From NCBI GenBank assembly GCA_964450955.1, contig CAYVFI010000002.1:1-64000 (forward strand): a stretch of 64,000 nt of DNA, written 5' to 3'. The stretch is from CAYNWT01 sp964450955. GTDB taxonomy: Bacteria > Planctomycetota > Planctomycetia > Planctomycetales > Planctomycetaceae. The position numbers and the translations under genes are program-made. How positions within the stretch are numbered: position 1 is the first letter of the stretch; every line of letters begins with the position of its first letter. The notes below the pieces were generated by a model, which worked only from the letters and a program-made list of their open reading frames with translations, was not told the DNA's origin and made no database searches. Below, in pieces: positions 26,195 through 35,334 of the stretch.

Positions 26195-27493
26195 TTAGGA
26201 CATTTCCAAACCGGTCAGCGTTCCAGTGCTTGTGGCGAACTTTTCTGTTTCCAAACCCAGACGCTGCAGGACGCTGACAAACAGGTTTGGCAGCGGGTAG
26301 TTGTTCTTCTTGTCAAACGCGAGGTGCTGTCCGTGTTTGAATCCGCCACCAGCGAACAGAACCGGCATGTTGCGGTTGTCGTGGCTGGAAGCATTTCCCA
26401 GGTTACTGGTCAAAAGCACGGACGTGTTGTCCAGCAACGTCCCGCCCGGTTCTTTGATCTCAGCAAGACTTCGCAAAAACGAACCCCACGAACTGACAAT
26501 GGCTTCTTCAACCAATGCCAGTTGATCCAGCTTGTCCTCGTCACGCCCGTGGTGACTGAGCCCATGGTACGCCTCACTGACTCCAGGAAGCGGAACTACG
26601 CCACCACCCGTCCCCAGGTGGTAAGTAATGAACCGCGATGAATCCGTTTCCAGCGCCATCCGCACAACGTCGCTCATCAATCGCTGCTGGCCAACAAAGT
26701 CGCTGCGGTCACGAATATCGATCGGCTTGGGCGAACTGACTTTTGGCTTTGGACGTTTGGCCCACGCTTCAGATTCCGCCAGCCGGACTTCCAAATCACG
26801 GACACTTTCGAAGTAAGAGTTCAAACGCTGCTGATCGCCTTTGCCAAGTTGGCGGGAGAGTTTCTTCGCATCATCTCGCACCAGATCCATGATACTGCGG
26901 CCCTGACGGACTCGTTGGGTGTTCCGTTTTTGGTCAGCAGCCGAGTCGTCTATGAACAACCGCGTGAACAAACGAGATGGCGAGTTCTCCGCCGGGATCA
27001 TGGAACCGTTTTCGGTATACGAAGGGCTGTTCCCGCTGGAACTACTCAGAACCAAAGACGGGAACCGAGTCTGCCCGCCCAGAAACTTGGCCATGTATTG
27101 GTCAACAGAAATCGTATTCCGACCGGACGAACCGACCGGGTTCGCCGTCAGCAAACTCGCTTCCGCGCGGTGCCCGCCTTTGACACCGGGGTGCGAGGAA
27201 CCCGAAATCACAGTGAACTGATCCTTCAGGTCCATCACCGACTTCAGATATCGACTGGCTTCGTAGTCAAATCCAGCCTGCTTCGGATTCAGGTTGTCGG
27301 CAACCAGACCCAGCCCCAGAGTCATCGAAACGAACCGGCGTGTCACCGATGGTTCAGGTTCGCGAGCAAACGCCTGCTGCATGGCAGATAGCCACGGAAT
27401 CCCCAACGCCACTCCGGTTCCCCGAAGCACCATGCGCCGCTGAATTCGCCGACCCGTATTAAAGTGAACTCGCTTTGCCATTGGCTGTCCCAT
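26195..27493 (-). CDS. DUF1552 protein with twin-arginine-type signal
   Basis: A secreted protein of the DUF1552 family, common in Planctomycetota and often paired with DUF1592-type haem proteins; biochemical function is not known. The N-terminus has RRIQRRMVLRG followed by a hydrophobic stretch, consistent with Tat export. The body shows family segments such as HRAEASLLT, SVDQYMAKFLG, YHLGTGGG, LLTSNLGNASSHDNRN, and GFKHGQHLA. Possible starts are ATG at 27493 and 27481; a GTG at 27508 is less likely. It lies downstream of the DUF1592-type gene on the same strand, but an unrelated gene is inserted between the two. Confidence 0.85.
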   Translation of the reverse strand: MGQPMAKRVHFNTGRRIQRRMVLRGTGVALGIPWLSAMQQAFAREPEPSVTRRFVSMTLGLGLVADNLNPKQAGFDYEASRYLKSVMDLKDQFTVISGSSHPGVKGGHRAEASLLTANPVGSSGRNTISVDQYMAKFLGGQTRFPSLVLSSSSGNSPSYTENGSMIPAENSPSRLFTRLFIDDSAADQKRNTQRVRQGRSIMDLVRDDAKKLSRQLGKGDQQRLNSYFESVRDLEVRLAESEAWAKRPKPKVSSPKPIDIRDRSDFVGQQRLMSDVVRMALETDSSRFITYHLGTGGGVVPLPGVSEAYHGLSHHGRDEDKLDQLALVEEAIVSSWGSFLRSLAEIKEPGGTLLDNTSVLLTSNLGNASSHDNRNMPVLFAGGGFKHGQHLAFDKKNNYPLPNLFVSVLQRLGLETEKFATSTGTLTGLEMS

Positions 27494-27683
27494 AATTAAC
27501 TCTATCACCCACCCGCAGCAGACTGGACTCGAACCACGGTGCTCCCGTCGCTGCTTAAAGTTCCGCCACAGTACTCAGTTCCGAACGCTCCGCATGACAA
27601 AGCTACTGCACAAACTATCCCAACGCCAACTCAATGCGTGCATCCAACCCAAAGAACTGTTAAGCCTGCCAGTCGTATCGACA

Positions 27684-28463
27684 CTAAACCGCCTCGTACA
27701 AGCATGTTCTTAAACCGCATTTTGGACATGCGAACGTCACCACGAGGGAAGTGAGCCAGTTTGTCATCGCCACGTGATTGCCAGGTCTTGCGATGTCATG
27801 GAGGAATTTAAGTGCATGGAACGAGTCCAGTTTCTCGCCGACGTTTGTTTCCGAAGACGGTTCGAGTAGCTGATCATTTTCGGTCCACCTGTAGCAACCG
27901 TCTGCCATCAAATTAAACGTTGAGGCTTTGCCGCATTCCTCGCACTGAATATCGTGGTAGTCATCGCGAATAAAGAACATCGTCTGGAGGTCGTGCAGAC
28001 AAGAAACGGCGTAGTAAAGCGTCCTTTGTTCTTCAAAACTGATATCCGGCATGGATCGCGCCAGCTCAAGAATTGAGAGCTTGCCCGTCTCAAGAGACTC
28101 TTTATAGCTGGTTTCCGCGTCTTCCAGGAATTTTCCGGCTCCCTCAGAATGTGCCCAGCCAAGTGAGTGGTACATTCCAGGTTGGTCGGATTTGTGCAAT
28201 CGCGGCGTTAAAGCATAAAGGTGAGGAAACGCGGCATCGGCAGCGTCGCACAAGTTGCATTGGTGAGTCAGTTTTTCGATCTCAGATTCGACCGCATCCA
28301 GTGCGAGTCGATATCTTGCCTCGCTACGGGGGACTTCGTCGAGGCACGCTGCTAACTCTTGAATTGCGATCGCTGTGTCGTTCGCGTCACCAAAATGGTG
28401 CTTAAGTTCTTTCCATCGAGGGGAATTTAGATCCAACATTGTTGAGCCGTAAAAAGGTTCCAT
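27684..28463 (-). CDS. Uncharacterised protein inserted in a DUF1592/DUF1552 pair
   Basis: I cannot assign a family firmly. The start of the domain, LDLNSPRWKELKHHFGDAND, recalls a broad group of bacterial proteins with helical repeats that I loosely associate with toxin-immunity neighbourhoods; this is a weak impression. The middle part is mostly helical and Leu/Ala-rich, with a CNLC pair. CEECGK and CPKCGL near the C-terminus could form a zinc ribbon. There is no signal peptide. It sits between two genes normally adjacent, its bases look more AT-rich than its neighbours by eye, and a GGGGTCAGGTTC sequence lies just upstream; together these suggest insertion. The start may be 28463 or 28439. 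Confidence 0.6.
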   Translation of the reverse strand: MEPFYGSTMLDLNSPRWKELKHHFGDANDTAIAIQELAACLDEVPRSEARYRLALDAVESEIEKLTHQCNLCDAADAAFPHLYALTPRLHKSDQPGMYHSLGWAHSEGAGKFLEDAETSYKESLETGKLSILELARSMPDISFEEQRTLYYAVSCLHDLQTMFFIRDDYHDIQCEECGKASTFNLMADGCYRWTENDQLLEPSSETNVGEKLDSFHALKFLHDIARPGNHVAMTNWLTSLVVTFACPKCGLRTCLYEAV

Positions 28464-28554
28464 GAAGTCCGCATGTTGCGGCAGAGTCGGAACCTGACCC
28501 CGACATCCGCGTGACGGCATTCGTTCGCTGATCCCGCAACCGAGATCATCAACA

Positions 28555-30948
28555 TCACTTCGTCCGAAAGATTGAACTCTCTACGACCGCGTGTATCAAC
28601 GATCGAAACCCATAGTTCCCATCCGCTGTTTGCTTAACGATTTCACTTACGTGATACCGATCCGCAAAACCAACCGGCGCTCCGGTTCCGTAGGTGATGA
28701 GTTTCTCTGCGACGTTGTGTGCCAAACGGTAAGGCCTGGCAACGATCAGCTTCCGAAACTCATCCACATCTTGAAACGATCGACCATCCGCCAGTTTGTA
28801 GGCGGGATTGATGGCCAGTCGTTTTCGCCAGTTGCGGTGGTAGTACTTGTCGCGCCATTTTCCTGACGGGTCGAAGTTCTCGAGGGCGAACCCGGGTGGA
28901 TCGATTTTGCGATGGCAGGATGCACAACTGGCGTCCGATCGGTGCTTTGCCAGCATCTCACGAATCGTTTTCGCGCCGCGGATGTCAGGTTCAATTGCGG
29001 GGATACCTTCAGGCGGTGGCGGAATGTGCTGACCCAACAACCGCTCAGCAACCCAAACGCCACGCACCACGGGTGAGGTCGTCGTTCCGTTCGCCGTGAC
29101 TTTCAAGACCGCACCCTGCGTCAACACGCCACCGCGATGATGTCTGGGCAACAACTTAACTCGTCTCAGTTCATCTCCGGTCACACCGTCGATGTCGTAG
29201 AACCGGGCCAGCCGACTGTTTAGGAATGTGAAATCAGAATCAATGAGGTTCGTCACGCTAAGATCTTCTGACAGCATCGACTGCAGGAATGCGTGCGTCT
29301 CATCCAGCATCGACTGCTGCACAACCAGGTCAAAGTCACGATGCCGTCGGCGATCTGGCTGAGTAAAATCAATTTCGCTTAGCTCTAACCACTCGCTTGC
29401 AAAGTCCTGGACGAACTGCTGCCCGCGGTCAGCGTCCAGCATGCGTTCGACCTGCTGGTGCAGTACGTTCTTATTTTTAAGCCGCCCCGCTGCTGCAAGT
29501 TTTCGTAACTGGTCATCGGGCATCGTGTTCCACAGAAAGTAACTCAGTCGTGATGCCAAAGCGTGGTCATCCAACCGGCCCGGCAACTCGTTGAGATACA
29601 AGAACCGAGGAGAACACAATACGGCGCGGTAGCCGGCTCTTAGAGCGTTCGGGACCGATCGTTCGACCTCGAACACATCCAGTGCCATGTTCACAAATGG
29701 CTCTAAGTCCGCATCGACGACCGGCCGGCGAAACGCTCGTGAAGCGAATCGACGCACCAAACGTTGGATGTCCTGTCGCGGGCGATCAGATTCGGCTTTC
29801 AGGCGGTCTGGCCCACGAGACCCAGATACATTCAGGTCTCCGAACAGCAGCGTTCGCACCCGGTCGTTGTCTCCGTGCTTGTGAATTCGCTGCAGCGTCA
29901 TCGCGTGAATTGCGAGGCCAGGCACGTTTTGTGGTTCGCCTTCACCGGTCCCAATCTGCCCGCCCTGGAACCTCGCACTTTTCAGCGTGGCATCCGCCGG
30001 CCGTATTTCCAACATGTGCCCTTTGGGCAACCACGCATCGAAAGTCCATTCCTGTCTCTCGTTCGTTATTTCGAACCCCGACACCCACGTCAGCAGCGGC
30101 GCGCTGGAAACGCATCGGCCACTCAGGACCGAACACCATACGTCCCGGTCTTCGGGTTTGTTCAACGCGGACGCCTGAATCGTAAACCGGTACCAACCAT
30201 CGACTCTGGCGGTCGTCGCCGGCAACCGTCCGTAGTAAGTGGTTCCTGCCTTCCAAACGACCGCCGCGCCGTTCAACATTTCCGGCTCGCGAGTGCGCCG
30301 CCTCGGATTTCTTCGCGCCAGTTGGCGTGGGCGAAATTCCTGCAGTTTGTAATCGTCGCCAGTGGCCGCCCGGCGATACGCTTCGTCCAATGCAGTATCG
30401 ATCAGGCCCAGATGGCGTTCTAACTGGAAGTGGGACATTGGCTGACCATCGGCGACCGTCGTGAAGCCGTTAGTCCGTGGTTCGTCGGGCAATTCGGCCG
30501 CCAGTGGAATATCGATACCCAACAAGTCGTGCAACGTGCGTTCCAGCTGTAAGTTGGTCAGTCGCTTCGCTTGAACGCGGCCTTTGGTTCGGTTCTCGTT
30601 GCGTTGGTAATCTCGAAGCCAGTCGCCTGCCGTCTTTGCGAACTGTGTTCGCTGCGGCCTGGTGAGTTCAGAAGAATCCCGCGGCGGCATTTCGCCCAGC
30701 CGGACACGGTCAGCAATCCGCACCCACTTCGCAAAGACCGATGCTTCACTTAAATCGGCGGACAGCGATTCAATATCAAGGCCGGCTTCGGATTGTTCGC
30801 CCGCATGACAATCAAAGCATTGTTCTTTGACAAAGTTTCGAACCGCGACGGGCGACTTCCCGCGCTGTGCCGCTTGAACATTTTCTGCAAGTCCAGCAGG
30901 CGCGAGGAGGCTGAGCAAACATATCAGGAAGGCAGGTCGGTGGATCAT
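28555..30948 (-). CDS. DUF1592/DUF1588-type planctomycete haem protein
   Basis: A large exported protein of the DUF1587-1595-1592-1588-1585 family, found in Planctomycetota. After a signal peptide (IHRPAFLICLLSLLAPAGLA) comes a first CFDCH motif (residues 44-48), a class c haem-binding signature in the PSCyt-like domain. DUF1587 is suggested by LTNLQLERTLHDLLGID, DUF1592 by RLSYFLWNTMPDDQL, and DUF1588 by LKVTANGTTTSPVVRG and CASCHRKIDPPGFALENFD, a second CxxCH. The protein is thus predicted to carry two haems and be exposed outside the cytoplasmic membrane. I start at 30948, after 12 residues without homology. Its usual partner (DUF1552) follows after an inserted gene. Confidence 0.87.
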   Translation of the reverse strand: MIHRPAFLICLLSLLAPAGLAENVQAAQRGKSPVAVRNFVKEQCFDCHAGEQSEAGLDIESLSADLSEASVFAKWVRIADRVRLGEMPPRDSSELTRPQRTQFAKTAGDWLRDYQRNENRTKGRVQAKRLTNLQLERTLHDLLGIDIPLAAELPDEPRTNGFTTVADGQPMSHFQLERHLGLIDTALDEAYRRAATGDDYKLQEFRPRQLARRNPRRRTREPEMLNGAAVVWKAGTTYYGRLPATTARVDGWYRFTIQASALNKPEDRDVWCSVLSGRCVSSAPLLTWVSGFEITNERQEWTFDAWLPKGHMLEIRPADATLKSARFQGGQIGTGEGEPQNVPGLAIHAMTLQRIHKHGDNDRVRTLLFGDLNVSGSRGPDRLKAESDRPRQDIQRLVRRFASRAFRRPVVDADLEPFVNMALDVFEVERSVPNALRAGYRAVLCSPRFLYLNELPGRLDDHALASRLSYFLWNTMPDDQLRKLAAAGRLKNKNVLHQQVERMLDADRGQQFVQDFASEWLELSEIDFTQPDRRRHRDFDLVVQQSMLDETHAFLQSMLSEDLSVTNLIDSDFTFLNSRLARFYDIDGVTGDELRRVKLLPRHHRGGVLTQGAVLKVTANGTTTSPVVRGVWVAERLLGQHIPPPPEGIPAIEPDIRGAKTIREMLAKHRSDASCASCHRKIDPPGFALENFDPSGKWRDKYYHRNWRKRLAINPAYKLADGRSFQDVDEFRKLIVARPYRLAHNVAEKLITYGTGAPVGFADRYHVSEIVKQTADGNYGFRSLIHAVVESSIFRTK

Positions 30949-31025
30949 GGTCGCGGTGGGAGACTGAGAAGGTGGGACCTCCAATTCTACACTCCAGGCG
31001 ACCGTACGACGAACTCTATTGCCCC

Positions 31026-32603
31026 TTATTGTCGAACAGTCGCCGTTGGCAGCATGCTTAGGCGTTTTTGTCCGACCTCAACGGACGAAATTCTGAACCC
31101 ATCAACGTCGTTGGCCGCACGTAGCAGGTCCAGTCGCGGCCGCATCTTCGCGATAGCCACCGGTTCGAGGTGGAGGCGAATAGGCGTGGTCGCCGGATAA
31201 TTCAGTGTGACTACCAGGTTTGCCAGGTCTCCCTCAGTCACACTGCCCGCAGCGAACCGCACTTCGGTTCCACGCGGCGTACTGATCACTCGGGACGCCG
31301 CAAGTTCTCGATCGCCAACCTTGACACCAATTCGCGCGTCGGTCAGTTTCCAATCAGGGGACGAACGCAGAACCAGCGTGTCACGACCGGGCCGGTGATC
31401 GACCGTCGCGTTAAACGATGCTGCGACGCGGCGTCTGGCAGCTGCGGGAAGTTCGTCGACCTTCAGCAGAATGGATGACAGTAACAGCCCGGGAATTGGA
31501 ACGCGTGCGACAACGCGTTCCTGATTTAAAATCCTGGCCAGCTTTGCGACATCCTGTGTGTGGTAGTAAAGCGAAACTAAGGCGATGGAACTTTGTTGTT
31601 CTTCCAGTTCGACGTCAAGATTCCGCAGAATGGCATCTTCGGCTGCCGCATGTTGGTCATGACGATTCAGCACCCACGCGCAGCTGAGATTCACTTCCCA
31701 GGATTCGGTTGAATACTCAAGCGCTTTTTCCGCGGTCTTGAGTGATGACTTGTCGCCTGAGAATTCCTGGATCATCGCCAGGTTCGCCGTTCCCGACGCC
31801 AGCATGTCATCCTTTCGAAAGTGCCCGTCGCCCAACTTCGCCAAACGCTCGTACGTGGCTGCGGCTGCCTTCAACCGGCCCAATTGCTGCTGAGTCCTGG
31901 CGACGTAGTACCAGTAGGGCGGGTAACATTCCATAAACCGCGACATGCGATTTAAAACGCGTAGTCGCACCTCCTGGTTTGGTTCGCGCATTGCTGTTTG
32001 CAGGCGAACCAGGTCATCGGTTCGAACCAGCCAGCGATCGGGAATGTTGTTTCGGCGCGACAACTTCCAGGCCGCATCCAGAAACCTGCTGGATCGGTCA
32101 ACGATGCCGGTGACGCGCGAACGCTCAAGGGCCCACGCTTGAGAATCGCGTTCTATCTCAGCGTTTCGATAGTCCCACCAACTGTTGGTTCCGCTTTGGA
32201 CAGCGTTGCCCAACTGCCCGGTTGCAATGTGAGCACCAATCACAAACAGATCGCCCCCCAGCTTTCTTTGAACATTGCGCCGAGTTCGTTCGTGAATCAC
32301 ACGGCGTTCTGTTTCAAGAATCTGCGTTTGGTTGATCTCGTCCAGCACGGCGGAATACAGGTTCACGACTTCTTCATCGCGAATCGCGTTGAGATCAAGG
32401 TTGTTCAAAATGCGTTCGCGTTCTTCTACCAGGACGCGCTTCGACGGATAGCGTCTGATCCGCAGCAACGATGCGCGACAGTAATTCAGCGTCACTGCGA
32501 CGCGTTGTCGCTGGGCTTCGCTTAATGTCGGGGCATCGTTTTCCTGCCCAACAACAACGGTGGGCGCGGGGGGACACAGAAGCAGAATCAACAAGGCTCG
32601 CAT
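31026..32603 (-). CDS. Exported TPR-like repeat protein of unknown function
   Basis: No family recognised beyond helical repeats. A short signal peptide (MRALLILLLCPPAPTVVVG) precedes helical pairs at about 25-130 and 190-370, with TPR-like spacing in YYVARTQQQLGRLKAAAATYERLAKLGD and SWEVNLSCAWVLNRHDQHAAAEDAI. The last 130 residues switch to beta-rich sequence (DTLVLRSSPDWKLTDARIGVKVGD, VVTLNYPATTPIRLHLEP). It stands alone on the minus strand, directly before the DUF1592-type gene (77-base gap), and could be its operon partner. Confidence 0.72.
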   Translation of the reverse strand: MRALLILLLCPPAPTVVVGQENDAPTLSEAQRQRVAVTLNYCRASLLRIRRYPSKRVLVEERERILNNLDLNAIRDEEVVNLYSAVLDEINQTQILETERRVIHERTRRNVQRKLGGDLFVIGAHIATGQLGNAVQSGTNSWWDYRNAEIERDSQAWALERSRVTGIVDRSSRFLDAAWKLSRRNNIPDRWLVRTDDLVRLQTAMREPNQEVRLRVLNRMSRFMECYPPYWYYVARTQQQLGRLKAAAATYERLAKLGDGHFRKDDMLASGTANLAMIQEFSGDKSSLKTAEKALEYSTESWEVNLSCAWVLNRHDQHAAAEDAILRNLDVELEEQQSSIALVSLYYHTQDVAKLARILNQERVVARVPIPGLLLSSILLKVDELPAAARRRVAASFNATVDHRPGRDTLVLRSSPDWKLTDARIGVKVGDRELAASRVISTPRGTEVRFAAGSVTEGDLANLVVTLNYPATTPIRLHLEPVAIAKMRPRLDLLRAANDVDGFRISSVEVGQKRLSMLPTATVRQ

Positions 32604-32917
32604 AGGGCCACTCGGACGGGAGGGGAGGCGTCATGCCGAGGAACTGGGTGGAACCAAATGCTACGTCGAACCACCGCGCAGGCAACTCGATTGTTTCAGG
32701 TTCACTGGGAAGCCCGTGCTGCCAGAGCGTTAGCTTTCGCCGACCCTCACAACCGATCCTCTGCCGTCGCGATTCTGCGACGGCGACTCACGTTCTCATC
32801 GCAAGCGCGTTTGGGTTGGTTTCGGTCCAACCCAGGCGACAAGCCGAAGCAACGAAACGTCCGCGGTGCTAATCGATCGCGCAACACCCGGCCGGCCATT
32901 CGGCCGGTTCTGCCGAA
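32604..32917. other. Intergenic interval with two small hairpins
   Basis: About 310 bases between the aminotransferase stop and the TPR-like gene start, both minus strand. It contains two perfect small stems: GCCGTCGC / GCGACGGC (32763-32770 and 32777-32784, 6-base loop) and CCGGCCG / CGGCCGG (32888-32894 and 32901-32907). Neither has a T-run. No ORF of note. Confidence 0.5.
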
Positions 32918-34144
32918 CTACGCAGCGCGGCGCTGATCGAAGGGAAGAATGGTGGGCATCGAAAGTGTCGGGCGAGCCGACTCGCGTCCCATGGCTTTTG
33001 CCAGTCCGCAAACTACCCGCTCTTGCTGTTCGAATTCCAGCTCCGGGAAAATCGGTAGTGCAAGTACTTCAGCAGCGGCGCGTTCAGATTCAGGTAAATC
33101 GCCCGGCTTGTAACCGAGGTGTTGGAAGCACTCCTGTATCTGCAGCGGGATCGGGTAGTAAATTGCACAGCCCAAACCTGCCGCACGAAGCTTTTGGATG
33201 ACTTCGTCTCGTTTGCCACCACCAACCCGTACCGTGTACTGGTTATAGATGTGGACTCGATCTTCCAGTGTTGGTGGAGCCTGAATCAAATCCGACAGCT
33301 CGTGGTGTTTAAGAAGTTCATTGTAATTCCGAGCGTTCACCTGCCGGCTTTCCGTCCATGACGGCAGGTGAGGTAACTTCACTCCAAGTATCGCCGCCTG
33401 CAAAGCGTCCAGCCGACTGTTCATGCCGACGGTAACGTGCTTGTAACCGCCAACATCGCCATGCACCCGCAACCGTAGTAACCGATCACGTAAATCTCTG
33501 TCATCAGTTGTAATGAGTCCGCCGTCGCCTGCGCCGCCAAGATTCTTCGTTGGGAAGAAGCTAAAACAACCCATCGATCCCAGAACACCCGCCTTACGAC
33601 CGCGATACTGAGAACCGATGGCCTGACACGCGTCTTCGATGAGCGTCAGGTTGTAGCGGACACTCAAGCGCCAAAGCGGTTCCATTTCAGCGCACTGTCC
33701 GAAGATGTGAACCGGAACAATGGCCTTGGTTCGTGGTGTTATTGCCGCTTCCACCAGTTCCGGGTTGATGTTGAAACCGTCTGGTTCAATATCCACAAAC
33801 ACGGGCGTCGCGCCGACACGGTGTATCGCGCCGGCAGTGGCAAAGAACGTGAAAGGTGATGTGATCACTTCATCACCGGGGCCAATATCTGCGGCCTGCA
33901 GACTTAGAATCAGGGCGTCGGTTCCTGAAGCGCATCCGATTGCGTAGCGCGAATCGCAGGCTTTAGCGACGGCCTTTTCGAAGACGGCGACTTCTTCGCC
34001 CAACACAAACTGCTGAGACTCCATCACGCGCGTCACTGCTTCCTGCAGTTCGCTTTTGATGGTTTCGTACTGGGCTGCCAGGTTGATGAACGGAACCGGT
34101 TCACCAGCGTCAATACTCTGTTCGTCTGCCACGAGCGACTCCAT
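32918..34144 (-). CDS. DegT/DnrJ/EryC1/StrS-family sugar aminotransferase
   Basis: A PLP enzyme that transfers an amino group to a nucleotide-linked keto-sugar, usually for surface polysaccharide. The PLP lysine is Lys200 in SFFPTKNLGG; other signatures are GCASGTDALILSL, TSPFTFFATAGAI, VDIEPDGFNI, IEDACQAIGS, and HIYNQYTVRV. Length 408 is typical. I start at the ATG at 34144 rather than the upstream TTG. The last 20 residues (SARPTLSMPTILPFDQRRAA) exceed most homologues. A plausible promoter lies 28 bases upstream. Its neighbours (polysaccharide export 2 kb away, GDP-mannose synthesis 17 kb away) fit a surface-sugar role. Confidence 0.92.
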   Translation of the reverse strand: MESLVADEQSIDAGEPVPFINLAAQYETIKSELQEAVTRVMESQQFVLGEEVAVFEKAVAKACDSRYAIGCASGTDALILSLQAADIGPGDEVITSPFTFFATAGAIHRVGATPVFVDIEPDGFNINPELVEAAITPRTKAIVPVHIFGQCAEMEPLWRLSVRYNLTLIEDACQAIGSQYRGRKAGVLGSMGCFSFFPTKNLGGAGDGGLITTDDRDLRDRLLRLRVHGDVGGYKHVTVGMNSRLDALQAAILGVKLPHLPSWTESRQVNARNYNELLKHHELSDLIQAPPTLEDRVHIYNQYTVRVGGGKRDEVIQKLRAAGLGCAIYYPIPLQIQECFQHLGYKPGDLPESERAAAEVLALPIFPELEFEQQERVVCGLAKAMGRESARPTLSMPTILPFDQRRAA

Positions 34145-34171
34145 TCGCAATTGGCCTTTGTTTACTGTGTT

Positions 34172-34201
34172 AAGTTATGTCTGAGGCAAACTTTGTGTCA
34201 A
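34172..34201 (-). promoter_or_regulatory. Candidate promoter for the sugar aminotransferase
   Basis: On the minus strand a perfect TTGACA (34196-34201) precedes TAACTT (34172-34177) by 18 bases. The -35 is ideal, the -10 poor (ATAACT one base over is an alternative). Start would lie some 15-20 bases before the ATG. Confidence 0.4.
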
Positions 34202-34254
34202 TTCCGGTTTCGGCGCTGTAAACGCCGCAAAGTGAGCCAAAAGGCACCTCAGCC

Positions 34255-35082
34255 CTACCGACCTTCTGTCGCTTTTTCGGCGGCCGACTTCGCGGCTTTC
34301 TGCTGTTTTAACCGGGCCAGGTAGTCTGCGATCACACCGTCGGGATCGTCTTCAAACGCTTGCTGGCAACCAGAACAGCACACGTAGTAAGTCTTGCCTT
34401 TGTTGGTCACTTTAATGGTTCCGGTTCCGCCCGTGACAATGCACACCGGATTACCATCGCCACGCGCGGCGATGGACTGCCCTTTACGTGTGTAACCAAT
34501 ACCACCAACGCGTCTGAACGAGCTGCCGCCACGTTCGACCAGCAAGGTCATTCGTTTGCTGCTTAGTACATGCAAGGTCACGCGGTGGGCGTCTTTGTCT
34601 TGCGGCTGTTTGAACACAATTTTTGCCGGTAGAGAAGTCGCGCTCTCTTGCTTCCGCTGGCTCTTATCCTTGCCCGTCGTCACCGGTGCGGTGACCGGCT
34701 GTTCAAGGAATATCTTTGGGTTCTTATTGTTCGCAAACAACACTTCCAGGCCGTAGCGCTGTGTCGGCTCATGAAAACGCAGCCATGCCTTATCGATGAG
34801 CTTGCCTTTGCTGGCGATCATGCACAGAGCGGGCGAGTTCTTCTTTGAGAAGTCCCAGCGCCAGCTTGTCTTTTCGCTCCAGGCTCCACGGTTCGAACCA
34901 CGCTTCGGTTGCCCGACTCCACGCCATTCTCCCACCAGTGTGTTGAAGCGGCTTAGCGCTGCTTGCGGCTGCAGTTTGGTTTTGGCGGCAATTGCCGAAC
35001 TTTCGTCAGGTGCTGGCTTCGGCGCATCCTGCCAGTCGGGGCAGGCTGTCAATAAAATCGCGACACTGGCAAACCCACGCAT
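34255..35082 (-). CDS. Lipoprotein with C-terminal YHS-like Cys site
   Basis: A predicted lipoprotein: MRGFASVAILLTAC has a lipobox with Cys14. The middle (about 40-195) starts with FNTLVGEWRGVGQP, a pattern seen in small beta-barrel/lipocalin-like exported proteins, and is otherwise unassigned. The C-terminus has NPVCIVTGG (Cys214) and a YYVCCSGCQQAF cluster (Cys235, 236, 239), then DPDGVIADYLARLK: a YHS-type site similar to those in the double Cys-cluster protein at 25496. I start at 35082 since the upstream frame (to 35127) has no signal. Function unknown; possibly metal binding. Confidence 0.8.
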   Translation of the reverse strand: MRGFASVAILLTACPDWQDAPKPAPDESSAIAAKTKLQPQAALSRFNTLVGEWRGVGQPKRGSNRGAWSEKTSWRWDFSKKNSPALCMIASKGKLIDKAWLRFHEPTQRYGLEVLFANNKNPKIFLEQPVTAPVTTGKDKSQRKQESATSLPAKIVFKQPQDKDAHRVTLHVLSSKRMTLLVERGGSSFRRVGGIGYTRKGQSIAARGDGNPVCIVTGGTGTIKVTNKGKTYYVCCSGCQQAFEDDPDGVIADYLARLKQQKAAKSAAEKATEGR

Positions 35083-35334
35083 GTAGCACCTCTGATTGAA
35101 TCCGTGGATTATAGCAACCAATTGCAAAGGCGGCCCACAATTTGACCAACCTAAATTGCCTCATTTATCGCATTCTATGTAACCGGAACCGGCGTGGTCG
35201 AACCTGATGAATACGAATAACCGCTACAGCTTCACTAACACAAACGCCCATTGCGATCCGATGAATCAGAACATGTAGATACCGTGCTGCACGTGCTGCG
35301 GACGGTTGGCGTTAGAAATGCGGGATGCAGTGGG

